Shown here in pieces: positions 43,570-51,560 of a DNA stretch of 64,000 nucleotides. The notes under the pieces are model-generated. The model made no database searches and was not told where the DNA came from. It saw only the letters and a list, made by a program, of their open reading frames with translations. Each line of letters opens with the position of its first letter. Positions within the stretch are counted from its first letter, which is position 1. Where the stretch lies: assembly GCF_017094525.1 (NCBI RefSeq), contig NZ_CP064788.1, forward strand, positions 1,845,030-1,909,029. Reading direction: 5' to 3'. Made by a program: the position numbers and the translations under genes. The DNA comes from Halapricum desulfuricans (GTDB lineage Archaea > Halobacteriota > Halobacteria > Halobacteriales > Haloarculaceae).

Positions 43570-44223
43570 ATGCGTTTCGGCGTCGACGAAGCCGGCAAGG
43601 GGCCGGTCCTGGGTTCGATGTTCGCCGCGGCAGTGCTGGCTGACCCCGATGCGCTCCCCGGAGACGTCGGTGACTCCAAGACCGTCGCCCCGGCACGGCG
43701 GGTCGAGATGGCCGACGAGATTCGAACGGCTGCTGACCGAGTCGCCGTCGCCGAGATCACAGTCGAGGAGATCGACGACGAGGAGACCGACATGAACACC
43801 CTGACCGTCGAGGCCCACGCGAGAGCGCTGTCGAAACTGCTTGCGGGACGGGATACGGGCACGGAGGTCTCGGGGTTCGTCGACGCCGGCGACACCAACG
43901 CCGTGCGATTCGGCCAGCGCCTGCGCGACCGACTCGACGCCGACGTCGATCTGCGAGCCGAACACGAGGCCGACGCCACCTACCGGATCGTCGGCGCGGC
44001 CAGCGTGATCGCAAAAGTCGCCCGTGACGCCCACGTGCGGGCGCTAAGCGCCAAATACGGCGACATCGGGAGTGGCTATCCGTCCGACCCGGCCACCCGT
44101 ACGTTTCTGGACGACTACGTCGAGACCTACGGCGAACTCCCTGCGTGTGCGCGCGAGTCCTGGCAGACCAGCAAGGACGCGCTCGCGGCCGCAGCCCAGG
44201 CCAGCCTCGACGCCTTCGAGTGA
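43570..44223 (+). CDS. rnhB: Ribonuclease HII
   Basis: A 217-residue RNase HII that removes RNA from DNA:RNA hybrids. The start MRFGVDEAGKGPVLGS supplies catalytic D6 and E7. The GSGYPSDPATRTFLDDY block with preceding ASVIAKVARDAH is the C-terminal signature. The ATG at 43570 is fixed by the first active-site strand; upstream codons in frame overlap noncoding sequence. It converges with the thioredoxin-fold DUF255 gene, five bases apart. Confidence 0.93.
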   Translation: MRFGVDEAGKGPVLGSMFAAAVLADPDALPGDVGDSKTVAPARRVEMADEIRTAADRVAVAEITVEEIDDEETDMNTLTVEAHARALSKLLAGRDTGTEVSGFVDAGDTNAVRFGQRLRDRLDADVDLRAEHEADATYRIVGAASVIAKVARDAHVRALSAKYGDIGSGYPSDPATRTFLDDYVETYGELPACARESWQTSKDALAAAAQASLDAFE

Positions 44224-44228
44224 CTGCG

Positions 44229-45842
44229 TCACCCCCCGGTCAGTACCGACTCCAGTCCTGCCGGCGTTTCGGCAGTCCCGACCGGTGTCTCGCCGTCGAT
44301 CACGGTCGCCGACGCGCCACCGACGCCGGGAACGACGACGGCCTCGTGGTCGGCGAGCCGCAACGCGGCCCGATGGAGATCGCTCCCTGCCGGCGGACCG
44401 ACCCGGATCGTCCGCGGCTCCAGCACGCGGGCGACGGCCGTGGCGTACTCGGCCGCCTCGACGCCCATCCGATCGGCGGCATTGGCGTAGGTCGCGACTG
44501 TCTTGCGGGCGTGCTCCCGGTAAGCCGGCTCTTCGGCGAGGGCAGCCAGGTCGAGCGCGGCACTGGCGAACTCGACGGCATAATCGAACGGATACAGCGG
44601 TCGATCCAGCAGTCCCGTCCCGCCGGACGGACCGTCACGAAGTGGACCGTCCGCCGCGAGGTGCTCGAGCGTCCAGTCGGCGACTGCCCGGGCCGGCCCG
44701 GGGTCGCCCAGCACCTGCCAGACAGTCGTCAACCCGGCGAGGACGCGAGCCTGATCGATGAGCAGCCCGCGAGGACTCTCCGCGCCCGAAAAGTGTTCGA
44801 CTGCGCCGTCCTCGTCGATCAGTTCGACCACCGCCTCGAGCGCGCGCTCGGCGAACCGTCGCGAGCGGCCGTCGTCGGTGTACGCATAATAGGTACACAG
44901 CGCGTCGACCGCCAGCGCGTTGCGGTCCGCGAAGGCGGTCCCATCGACCGGCGGCGGATCGGCGTCCTCTCGGTCAGTCGCGTCCAGTCGATAGTAGCGC
45001 GCCTCGCCGGCCTGACTGGCCGCGAACGCACCGCTTGCGCCCGGTGCGTCGTCGGTCCACAGCGTCGTTGTCAGGTACTCGATCCCCCGCTCGGCGGCCT
45101 CCCGATATGCCTCCTCGCCGGTGTAGCGATAGCCGTGAGCGAACGCCCGGATCAGCGCCGCGTTGTCATCGAGCAGTTTTGCCCGACGAGGATCCGACCA
45201 GTCGCGCTCGGTCGCGTGGCGGTAGAACCCCCCGTCGTAGGTGTCCAACAGGTGCGTCCGGACGGCCTCGAGCGTGCGCGTGGCCTGCTCGCGAGCGCGC
45301 ACCAGCGCGAACTCGATCGTCCGGGGGAGCGGGAACTTCACGTCCGTCCCCCAGCCGCCGAACTCCTCGTCGTAGGCCGCCAGCAGCTGTTCGACCATCC
45401 GCTCTTCGATCCGTGGCGACAGCGATCCGCCAGGCGGGTCGGTCTCCCGGAGCTGGCGCGGGACCGAGCCACCGGACTCGCCGTTGGCGTCCCAGGTCTC
45501 GCGAACGCGATCGAGGATGTCGCGGAAGCCGTCGATGCCCAGATACGTCGCGCCGGTGAGTACCTGTCCGGAGGGTGTCAGAAAGACCGTCGAGGGGAAC
45601 CCGCCCATCGCGTACCGGTCGCGGACGCGCGGCCGGCGGTCGGCGTCGACCCGGACGGGGACGAACCCGTCGTTGACGTGGGCGGCGATCCGCGGCTCGG
45701 CATAGGTGGTGGCGTCCATCGCCGCACACTCGGGCGACCACGGCGCGACGAGCGACAGTAGGACCGGCGAGCCCGACTGCTCCGCCGCCGCGAACGCCTC
45801 GGGCCCCCACTCGCGCCACTCGACTTTCGGCTGTTCGTCCAT
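44229..45842 (-). CDS. DUF255 / YyaL-like protein with thioredoxin domain
   Basis: A 537-residue protein of the group including human SPATA20: an N-terminal thioredoxin-like domain (about 1-120) and a six-hairpin-like helical domain. The thioredoxin site, usually CxxC as in CHWCHVM, reads APWSPECAAMD here, with only the second cysteine. The GGFPSTVFLTPSG strand block is intact. The helical part has FGGWGTDVKFPLPRTIEFAL and the late GGASATVIDG. It may act on sugars or be a redox chaperone. Stop-to-stop convergence with rnhB. The start at 45842 gives MDEQPKVEWREWGPEAF. Confidence 0.85.
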   Translation of the reverse strand: MDEQPKVEWREWGPEAFAAAEQSGSPVLLSLVAPWSPECAAMDATTYAEPRIAAHVNDGFVPVRVDADRRPRVRDRYAMGGFPSTVFLTPSGQVLTGATYLGIDGFRDILDRVRETWDANGESGGSVPRQLRETDPPGGSLSPRIEERMVEQLLAAYDEEFGGWGTDVKFPLPRTIEFALVRAREQATRTLEAVRTHLLDTYDGGFYRHATERDWSDPRRAKLLDDNAALIRAFAHGYRYTGEEAYREAAERGIEYLTTTLWTDDAPGASGAFAASQAGEARYYRLDATDREDADPPPVDGTAFADRNALAVDALCTYYAYTDDGRSRRFAERALEAVVELIDEDGAVEHFSGAESPRGLLIDQARVLAGLTTVWQVLGDPGPARAVADWTLEHLAADGPLRDGPSGGTGLLDRPLYPFDYAVEFASAALDLAALAEEPAYREHARKTVATYANAADRMGVEAAEYATAVARVLEPRTIRVGPPAGSDLHRAALRLADHEAVVVPGVGGASATVIDGETPVGTAETPAGLESVLTGG

Positions 45843-45933
45843 GCCACGCTCTGCGTGACGCGGGGAAAAGAACGCTTGCACTCGCTTCGGGACTCGAAAA
45901 GGTTGATACATCGGGGGCCGGTAGAGAGAGACG

Positions 45934-46458
45934 ATGCTTCGGCTGATCGCGGTCCTGCTGCTCATCCCGCTTCTGGACATCATGCTACTGCTCGCGGTCG
46001 CGGGCGTCATCGGCGGGCTCGAGACGGTCCTGCTGGTCGTGTTGACCGCGCTCGTCGGAATGTTGCTGGCTCGCGCCGAGGGGCGACACACCATTTCGAA
46101 GATCCAGCGCAAGCTCGCGCAGGGCGAGCCACCGACCGACGAGTTGATCGACGGCGGGCTGTTGATCGCCGCGGGCGCGTTCCTGCTGACGCCCGGGCTG
46201 GTGACGGACCTGGTCGGCCTGCTGCTGGTCGTGCCGTTGACCCGCTATCCGATCCGTCTGGCGCTGAAAAAGTGGGTCATCACGCCCTACGTCGACAGCA
46301 AGACCGGCGGGTTCGCAACCGGAGAGGTCTACACTGTCGGGTTCCCCGGCGACGGCGAGCGGATTGACTTCGGTGGTCGGGGCGGAGACAGCGACACGTA
46401 CGACGTCGGCGACGACGATTACGACATCGGCGGGGACAGCACAGACGACAACCGCTGA
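45934..46458 (+). CDS. fxsA: FxsA-family membrane protein
   Basis: A 174-residue protein. The first 110 residues form about three membrane helices with the FxsA hallmarks LRLIAVLLLIPLLDIMLLL, RAEGRHTISKIQRKLAQGE and LLTPGLVTDLVGLLLVVPL. The C-terminal tail is acidic and Gly/Asp-rich. FxsA modulates phage exclusion in E. coli when overproduced; the archaeal role is unknown. Divergent from the DUF255 gene, upstream of tRNA-Ile. Confidence 0.9.
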   Translation: MLRLIAVLLLIPLLDIMLLLAVAGVIGGLETVLLVVLTALVGMLLARAEGRHTISKIQRKLAQGEPPTDELIDGGLLIAAGAFLLTPGLVTDLVGLLLVVPLTRYPIRLALKKWVITPYVDSKTGGFATGEVYTVGFPGDGERIDFGGRGGDSDTYDVGDDDYDIGGDSTDDNR

Positions 46459-46492
46459 CACGGGAGCCGTCCCCGAGACTGGATCGAAAGGC

Positions 46493-46505
46493 AACGTTTA
46501 AAACT
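46493..46505 (+). promoter_or_regulatory. tRNA promoter (TATA box)
   Basis: ACGTTTAAAACTA lies about 35 bp upstream of the first tRNA base (46537), at the spacing and with the sequence expected of an archaeal tRNA promoter. Confidence 0.6.
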
Positions 46506-46536
46506 ACCTACCCAGTACACGGAAATGCGCTCGCCT

Positions 46537-46610
46537 GGGCCAATAGCTCAGTCAGGTTGAGCGCTCGGCTGATAACCGGGAGGTCCGCGGTTCAAATCCG
46601 CGTTGGCCCA
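46537..46610 (+). tRNA. tRNA-Ile (anticodon GAT)
   Basis: A 74-nt cloverleaf. The acceptor stem pairs GGGCCAA with TTGGCCC (46603-46609), the discriminator is A46610, the D-loop region is TAGCTCAGTCAGGTTGAGC, and the anticodon stem CTCGG/CCGGG encloses loop CTGATAA with anticodon GAT. The T-arm has GCGG, TTCAAAT and CCGC. CCA is not encoded, as usual in haloarchaea. It marks the left side of an accessory region. Confidence 0.97.
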
Positions 46611-46686
46611 TCATTTTGCTGCGAACAAAACTGTGAGCAGTAAATGCGGTATCCGAGCGGATTTGAACGATGCACGGCCGACAGTG

Positions 46687-47070
46687 TTAGCCGTCCACTT
46701 TGTGATCGAATTCCGCGTCCCACCAGAGGAGTGCATTGACGGCCGGACGCAGGGCCGCCCCGCACTCGGTAAGTGAGTACTCGACCCGGACCGGCTGGTC
46801 GCTGACGAGCTCCCGGCAGACGAGTCGGTGCTCTTCCAGCAACGAGAGGCTCTCGGAGAGCATCTTCGACGAGACGCCGTCGAGCGCATCCTTGAGGTCG
46901 CTGAACCCCAGTGGCCCGGACTCGAGCAGGTGGTACACGATCCGGAGGTTCCATTTCCGGCCGGTGATCGCCTGGATGGAATCGAACGCCTCGCCTGGAT
47001 CGACGAACCGGGGCGGGGTCACACCCGTCTCGTCAGCGGCCGCCGTCGGTGTATACGCGTCTGAACTCAT
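46687..47070 (-). CDS. HxlR-family transcription regulator
   Basis: A 127-residue winged-helix regulator. ITGRKWNLRIVYHLLESGPL opens the HxlR domain, then FSDLKDALDGVSSKMLSESL is the recognition region, and YSLTECGAALRPAVNALLWW is the family C-terminus. An N-terminal extension of about 30 residues precedes it. A single cysteine before VRVEYSL (VCRELV) could serve redox sensing, as in some HxlR proteins, but this is inference. No clear target gene; it lies beyond the tRNA in an accessory stretch. Confidence 0.9.
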   Translation of the reverse strand: MSSDAYTPTAAADETGVTPPRFVDPGEAFDSIQAITGRKWNLRIVYHLLESGPLGFSDLKDALDGVSSKMLSESLSLLEEHRLVCRELVSDQPVRVEYSLTECGAALRPAVNALLWWDAEFDHKVDG

Positions 47071-47156
47071 GCTGTATAGTCTACTGGGATGGCTGGCATA
47101 CTCAAGATACGTCGGACGGGGACAGCAGGCACGGGTCAGCGCAAGAGTTAAATCCG

Positions 47157-47768
47157 TTATTTGTCTCGTCCGTCTGTGAACCGTTCCCAGAACACGGTGT
47201 CGAGACGCTCGTCGTGGTCCGCATCGAGGTATTCGGCTTTCGTGAGATTGGCTTCCTCGATCAGCGATGCGGCCTCGCCGGCCCAGACGTAAAAGCCCGT
47301 CAGCGTCTCCCGGCGCATTTCATCTAGATCGACGGAGTGGTACACTGAGACGAAGCCGCCACCCTCGCGGTTGAGCTGGGACTTCTCGAGCAGACCGAGA
47401 TCGACGAGTTCGTTGAGATACGTCCGCACAGTGCTCTCGTCGTAGTCCAGTTCGGCGGCGACTTCCGCCGGAGAGAGCGGTCCCTCGCCGATGACACACA
47501 GACAGATGTCGAGACCGGCCTTCGGGAGGCCGAAGGCGTCGAGCAGGACTTCTCGAATGTCCGGTGGCTCGACGTCCATCGCGGTTTCCTCGACCCGCTC
47601 CATCGGCTCGCCGTGGCAGGTCATCCCGCCGTCGCAGTCCTGCATCGAGAGGACCACGTTCTGACAGTCCGTGCACCGATAGATGGCATAGGGACGATCG
47701 GCGAGCCGCCCGTCTTCGGGTGCCTGAGAGCGAAACGGTACCTCACCCCCGGATGACTCCTGGCTCAT
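47157..47768 (-). CDS. Winged-helix regulator with N-terminal zinc-binding region
   Basis: A 203-residue protein. N-terminal YRCTDCQNVVLSMQDCDGGM followed by TCHGEP (cysteines about 32, 35, 44 and 51 plus H52) can bind zinc. From about residue 75 a TrmB/MarR-like winged helix follows (LCVIGEGPLSPAEVAAELDY and ESTVRTYLNELVDLGLLEKS). Both halves are intact. Such two-part regulators occur near redox or respiratory genes in haloarchaea, but no target is visible here. Confidence 0.8.
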   Translation of the reverse strand: MSQESSGGEVPFRSQAPEDGRLADRPYAIYRCTDCQNVVLSMQDCDGGMTCHGEPMERVEETAMDVEPPDIREVLLDAFGLPKAGLDICLCVIGEGPLSPAEVAAELDYDESTVRTYLNELVDLGLLEKSQLNREGGGFVSVYHSVDLDEMRRETLTGFYVWAGEAASLIEEANLTKAEYLDADHDERLDTVFWERFTDGRDK

Positions 47769-47849
47769 CGTACCGACTCGAATGTCACCAATCCGTAAAG
47801 AGTTTGCGCAGTAGTCAACGGATGCCGGTTCGCACAGCGCCGTCGGGAT

Positions 47850-48116
47850 TCACGATCGCGGATCGCCGTCGATGTCCACGATGAACGGGCCACACTCCGC
47901 CTCGAAGTCGAGGAACTCCCGGCCGGTGACGGTCGGTCGGTACCCGCCGTCGGCCGGCGCGAGCAGTTCGCAGTCGACCAGGCGTGACAGCCGAGTCCCG
48001 ACGGCTGACTCTCTCTGCTGGAGAGCGGACGCGATCGACGCCGCGGTCACGGGCTGGCCAGTCGTGTCGTAGCGTTCGGCCGCCGCCGCCAGCACCGGAC
48101 AGTTCGGTTCGTCCAT
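47850..48116 (-). CDS. Small winged-helix protein
   Basis: An 88-residue protein: VTAASIASALQQRESAVGTR is a helix-turn-helix, followed by LSRLVDCELLAPADGGYRPT (wing) and a short acidic end. The start at the ATG 48116 is tentative; an in-frame ATG at 48185 would add 23 polar residues. It is the third DNA-binding protein in 1.5 kb on the same strand, but the genes are not overlapping. Confidence 0.65.
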   Translation of the reverse strand: MDEPNCPVLAAAAERYDTTGQPVTAASIASALQQRESAVGTRLSRLVDCELLAPADGGYRPTVTGREFLDFEAECGPFIVDIDGDPRS

Positions 48117-48363
48117 CAGAGGGTCCGTGTCGCTTCGGGAGCCTTGACCGTGTGTCTCACCAGTGTCTTCGGTCGCCCGAATCACGATACCGACATCGAC
48201 GGCACGACACCCATAACGTCTTGCTGAACTGAGCGAAACGAGGTCACGAGAACGTAAGCGTTCCGACGGTACGTTACTCTCGGGTGACTGTATCTATTTA
48301 CTGGGGGATGGTATCGTTACTGGTATAAGCGACGGAACAGATCTCCACGAGTACGAAGTCGTC

Positions 48364-49353
48364 GTGGTCGGGGGCGGTCCTGCGGGCATGACGGCGGCGC
48401 TATACAGCACACGACTCGGCCACCGGACGGCGATCGTCTCCCGCGGCGGCGGCCGTGCGGCGATGATGCAGGAAGTGCATAACCTGCTTGGCATCCGCGA
48501 AGAAACCAGCGGGATGGAATTGCTCCAGATCGGCCAGGAGCAGCTCGACGCGTACGGCTGTGACAGCTACCGCGACATGATCACCTCCTGCTCCCGCCCG
48601 GAGGACGAGAAGCACTTCCAACTGTCGGGCAACAGCGCCGACTACGTCGCCGAGATGGTCGTGCTCGCGACGGGGTTCAACGACGTCCGTCCGGATCCGC
48701 CGTTGCCACGGACCGGCCGGGGATTGCACTACTGCCTGCACTGTGACGCACACATGTTCGTCGACGAACCTGTGTACGTGATGGGTCACGGCGAGAGTGC
48801 CGTTCACGTCGCCGCGATTATGCTGAACTTCACCGACGAGGTGGACCTGTTGATCCGCGGCAAAGAGCCCGAGTGGAGCGACGAGAGCGCCGCCGTCCTG
48901 GAGAACCATCCCATCGATGTGATCCACGCGGACATCACTGGCGTCCAGAACGGCGAAGACGGCTGGCTGAAAGCGCTCGAGTTCGAAGACGGGCAGACTC
49001 GCGAGTACAGGGGCGGCTTCGCGATGTACGGTGCGGAGTACAACAACGGTCTGGCCCGGGAACTCGGCTGTGCGATCAACGACGACGGCACGATCCAGGT
49101 CGGCGACCACGGCGAGACGTCGGTCGACGGTGTCTATGCGGTGGGCGACTGCACACCGGGGCACAACCAGCTCCCGATCGCGCTCGGACAGGGAGCGAAA
49201 GCCGGCATCGATATCCACTTCCAGTTGCGTGACTTCCCTCGCGAACCCGAGCAACTCGACGACCTGGGACCCGTCCGCGCCGAGGAGGTCCCCGGCATCC
49301 CGGACGAGCTACTGGAACAGGCGATCGACTTCCATACCTACGAGCGACAGTAG
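48364..49353 (+). CDS. Thioredoxin-reductase-like FAD/NAD(P) oxidoreductase, start unclear
   Basis: About 330 residues of a thioredoxin-reductase-type flavoprotein: FAD motif GGGPAGMTAALYST, redox pair C-L-H-C in LHYCLHCDAHMF, a modified NAD motif VYVMGHGESAVHVAA (GHGES rather than GxGxxA), and AVGDCTPGHNQLPIALGQG. The first beta strand (EYEVVVV) is encoded upstream at 48349-48363. The open frame there, back past 48300, has no ATG, GTG or TTG; the GTG at 48364 would cut the Rossmann strand. An ATG at 48308 is in another frame. It may be a frameshifted or unusually started gene. Confidence 0.72.
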   Translation: MVGGGPAGMTAALYSTRLGHRTAIVSRGGGRAAMMQEVHNLLGIREETSGMELLQIGQEQLDAYGCDSYRDMITSCSRPEDEKHFQLSGNSADYVAEMVVLATGFNDVRPDPPLPRTGRGLHYCLHCDAHMFVDEPVYVMGHGESAVHVAAIMLNFTDEVDLLIRGKEPEWSDESAAVLENHPIDVIHADITGVQNGEDGWLKALEFEDGQTREYRGGFAMYGAEYNNGLARELGCAINDDGTIQVGDHGETSVDGVYAVGDCTPGHNQLPIALGQGAKAGIDIHFQLRDFPREPEQLDDLGPVRAEEVPGIPDELLEQAIDFHTYERQ

Positions 49354-49534
49354 CACACGAAATTCACATCCCTTCGTGCCGGTTCGCTCGCTCGTGAATT
49401 CGCTCGCTGCACGGGCGCGAGGGGCGCTCGTTCGATCGTCGAACAGATCGGCCTTTGTGGCGTGAGGAGGCTGCATTCGAAGGGTGTGAAATACACCGAA
49501 AGACACAGTAATCTGTATATCCATAGATTTCTGT

Positions 49535-49774
49535 ATACCCAGTATCACCGTCAACGTTGACGACAATCTTAAAGAGCGAATGAACAACCACCCGGAAATC
49601 AACTGGAGTGAAGTCACGCGACAGGCCATCCAGGAGAAGATCGAAACACTGGAACTGATGGCGGAACTGACCAGCGAGAGCGAACTCACTGACAGCGAGG
49701 TCCAGGACATCGCCCGGAAGATCAACGAGCGGGGACGCAAGCGAGCTGACGACGAGTTGGGAAAGACCGAATGA
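49535..49774 (+). CDS. VapB-type antitoxin, start codon apparently lost
   Basis: The frame from ATA at 49535 encodes (I)PSITVNVDDNLKERMNNHPE then INWSEVTRQAIQEKIETLEL, a ribbon-helix-helix antitoxin as found before vapC in haloarchaea. The expected ATG is ATA. The first standard start is ATG 49580, which would remove the DNA-binding strand. A 4-bp ATGA overlap with the toxin frame is intact. Since the toxin has a nonsense codon, the pair is probably decaying. AT-rich DNA upstream (49500-49535) may be its promoter. Confidence 0.6.
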   Translation: MPSITVNVDDNLKERMNNHPEINWSEVTRQAIQEKIETLELMAELTSESELTDSEVQDIARKINERGRKRADDELGKTE

Positions 49775-50292
49775 AGCTGGTCATCGACGCCAACGTTGTC
49801 ATCTCCGCCCTCATCGCCGATGCGAAAACGCGGGAGCTCATCGTGACGCTTGAGCCCAAACTTCTGACGCCCGCGTTCGTCTCCGACGAGATCGAGAACT
49901 ACGAGGCGATGATCGCGGAGAAGTCCGGGATGGAACCGGACCGAGTGGCATAGTTCATCGATCTCCCGTTCCAGTATATCGACGTTGTCCCGGCGGAAGA
50001 CTTCCACCCGGCCATCGAGCGCGCAGACGAGGCGATCGGCGACACCGATCCCGACGACGTGCTCTATCTGGCGTGTGCGATTGCCAGCGATGGGGGCATC
50101 TGGAGTGACGATGCTAACTTCGATCAGCAGAATCTGGTCGAGACGTACTCGACAAGCGAAGTGATCGAGTCGTCCGACAAGCTCGCTCCTCACGATCGCA
50201 CCCAGAAAATCGCCGCGACGGCCGATCGGCTTGCCGGCCTCGTCGAGGTCGCCGACACGGAGACCGTCAAGGAAGTCGAACCGGACATCTAG
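49771..50292 (+). pseudogene. VapC-like PIN-domain toxin with an internal stop codon
   Basis: MKLVIDANVVISALIADAKT carries the first PIN aspartate (D6), and TPAFVSDEIENYEAMIAEKS the next conserved acid. The frame ends at TAG 49951-49953 but continues without shift: FIDLPFQYIDVVPAEDFHPA, DTDPDDVLYLACAIASDGGI, then WSDDANF with the last acidic residues. A single codon change therefore inactivates an otherwise complete RNase toxin. About 40 extra residues after the PIN domain are unexplained. Confidence 0.82.
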
Positions 50293-50450
50293 ACTGCCTT
50301 TGACAGTATCGACGACCTCACGCGGACTACAGACAGCGATGTCTCTGATTCAGAAACTCGGACTATCCTTCTTTATCGGTCCGAATGAAAGACACCAATA
50401 ATGCCGGTTGAATAACAACTATCGGGATATTTGATGACACGAATATCTTC

Positions 50451-51560
50451 ATGTCTTTGTCCAGAGTGATACTAATCGCCAGAGCCGAGTGGAAACGTCA
50501 CCGGCGAGCATACGGCTCAATATTCACGGCTCGACCTATCTTGCTTGCTATTATCGGCGTCACTGGAGTTCTTCTTGGCTGGTTCGCATATTTTATCGGA
50601 CACCGGTTTACCACAGCTCAGTCACTACCGTATGCCCGGCTGAGCGCGCTCGTGAGTGGTGCGTTCGTCTGGCTGGTCTGGCGCAGTTCGAAATACACCC
50701 ATACCAGATTCGAACAGGTAAACTCCGATCTGCTGTTGACGACTGTGCCTGCAAGCACAGCCTCTCTCGGACTGCTTGGCTTCGTCTATGTGCGCTTGCT
50801 TGCAACACTCGCCCTCCCAACATTGGGCATCGCGATCGGAACGGCCGTTGGACTCGGGTCAGTACTGATCGCGTTCACCGTTATTTTCGCTATCGGAAGT
50901 ATGGCAGCAGCAGCCACCGTCGTTGGGACGGCGAGTAGACTCGTTGTTCGTCTTGTTGCACTCCGGGCCGTCCGCGTACGATTCTATCGCGATTTCTTGA
51001 TCGTGTTCGGTTGGATCCAACTCGTCATCGGGGCCATGCTCTTGCAGGAACTGTCGGTATCGCTGGTCCCGCTCATCGCGGTTTTCGACGCGATACCACT
51101 CGCTTGGTTCGTCGATCTAGCACTCCTCGGCAGTATAGATGCTGAACTCGGATCGCCAGTCCGTGCGCTGGGTGCAATTGCTGTCGTCGCCGTCACCGTT
51201 CCGGTTCTCGCACTCCTGACGACCGTCTTCGCCCGTCGCGTGTGGGAAAGCGAACCCACGAGTGCGATAGGAACACGCGGCTCACATTCGTTGCTTGATG
51301 AAGGCGTTCTAGAGCGGTTCACTGGCGACCGACTCCCCCGTGCAGTGTACACCGTCGCCCGAGAGCGATGGCTCATCGAACGGCGTGTTCCACGTGGGTT
51401 GCTGTCTTCGGGGTATGCCCTGCTGTTCATGGGCGTGTTCGGGTTCCCGCTGGTCGCGCTTGCAGGAAGTCCGACTGCACTCCTGTTATTCGTCGCTGTC
51501 ACGATCGGCCCCACTGCAGGCATTGCCTTCGGCTCGGATCCAATCGGGACGGAATATCGG
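50451..51560 (+). pseudogene. Membrane permease-like gene truncated by CRISPR array 1
   Basis: About 369 codons of a membrane protein with roughly ten hydrophobic segments, a basic N-terminus (RVILIARAEWKRHRRAYGSI) and ERWLIERRVPRGLLSSGYA before the last two helices. The layout is like ABC-2-type exporter permeases. The last native-looking residues are FGSDPIGTEYRT, after which the frame runs straight into the first CRISPR repeat and stays open until 52130 by chance. So the 3' end of the gene is missing. No ATPase partner lies upstream; 50293-50450 is AT-richer and empty. Confidence 0.7.

Noticed and set aside
49531-49550. Segment GTATACCCAGTATCA as another palindromic element end
   Set aside because: It resembles copy B's right arm but has no partner arm about 65 bp away and encodes the start of the antitoxin.
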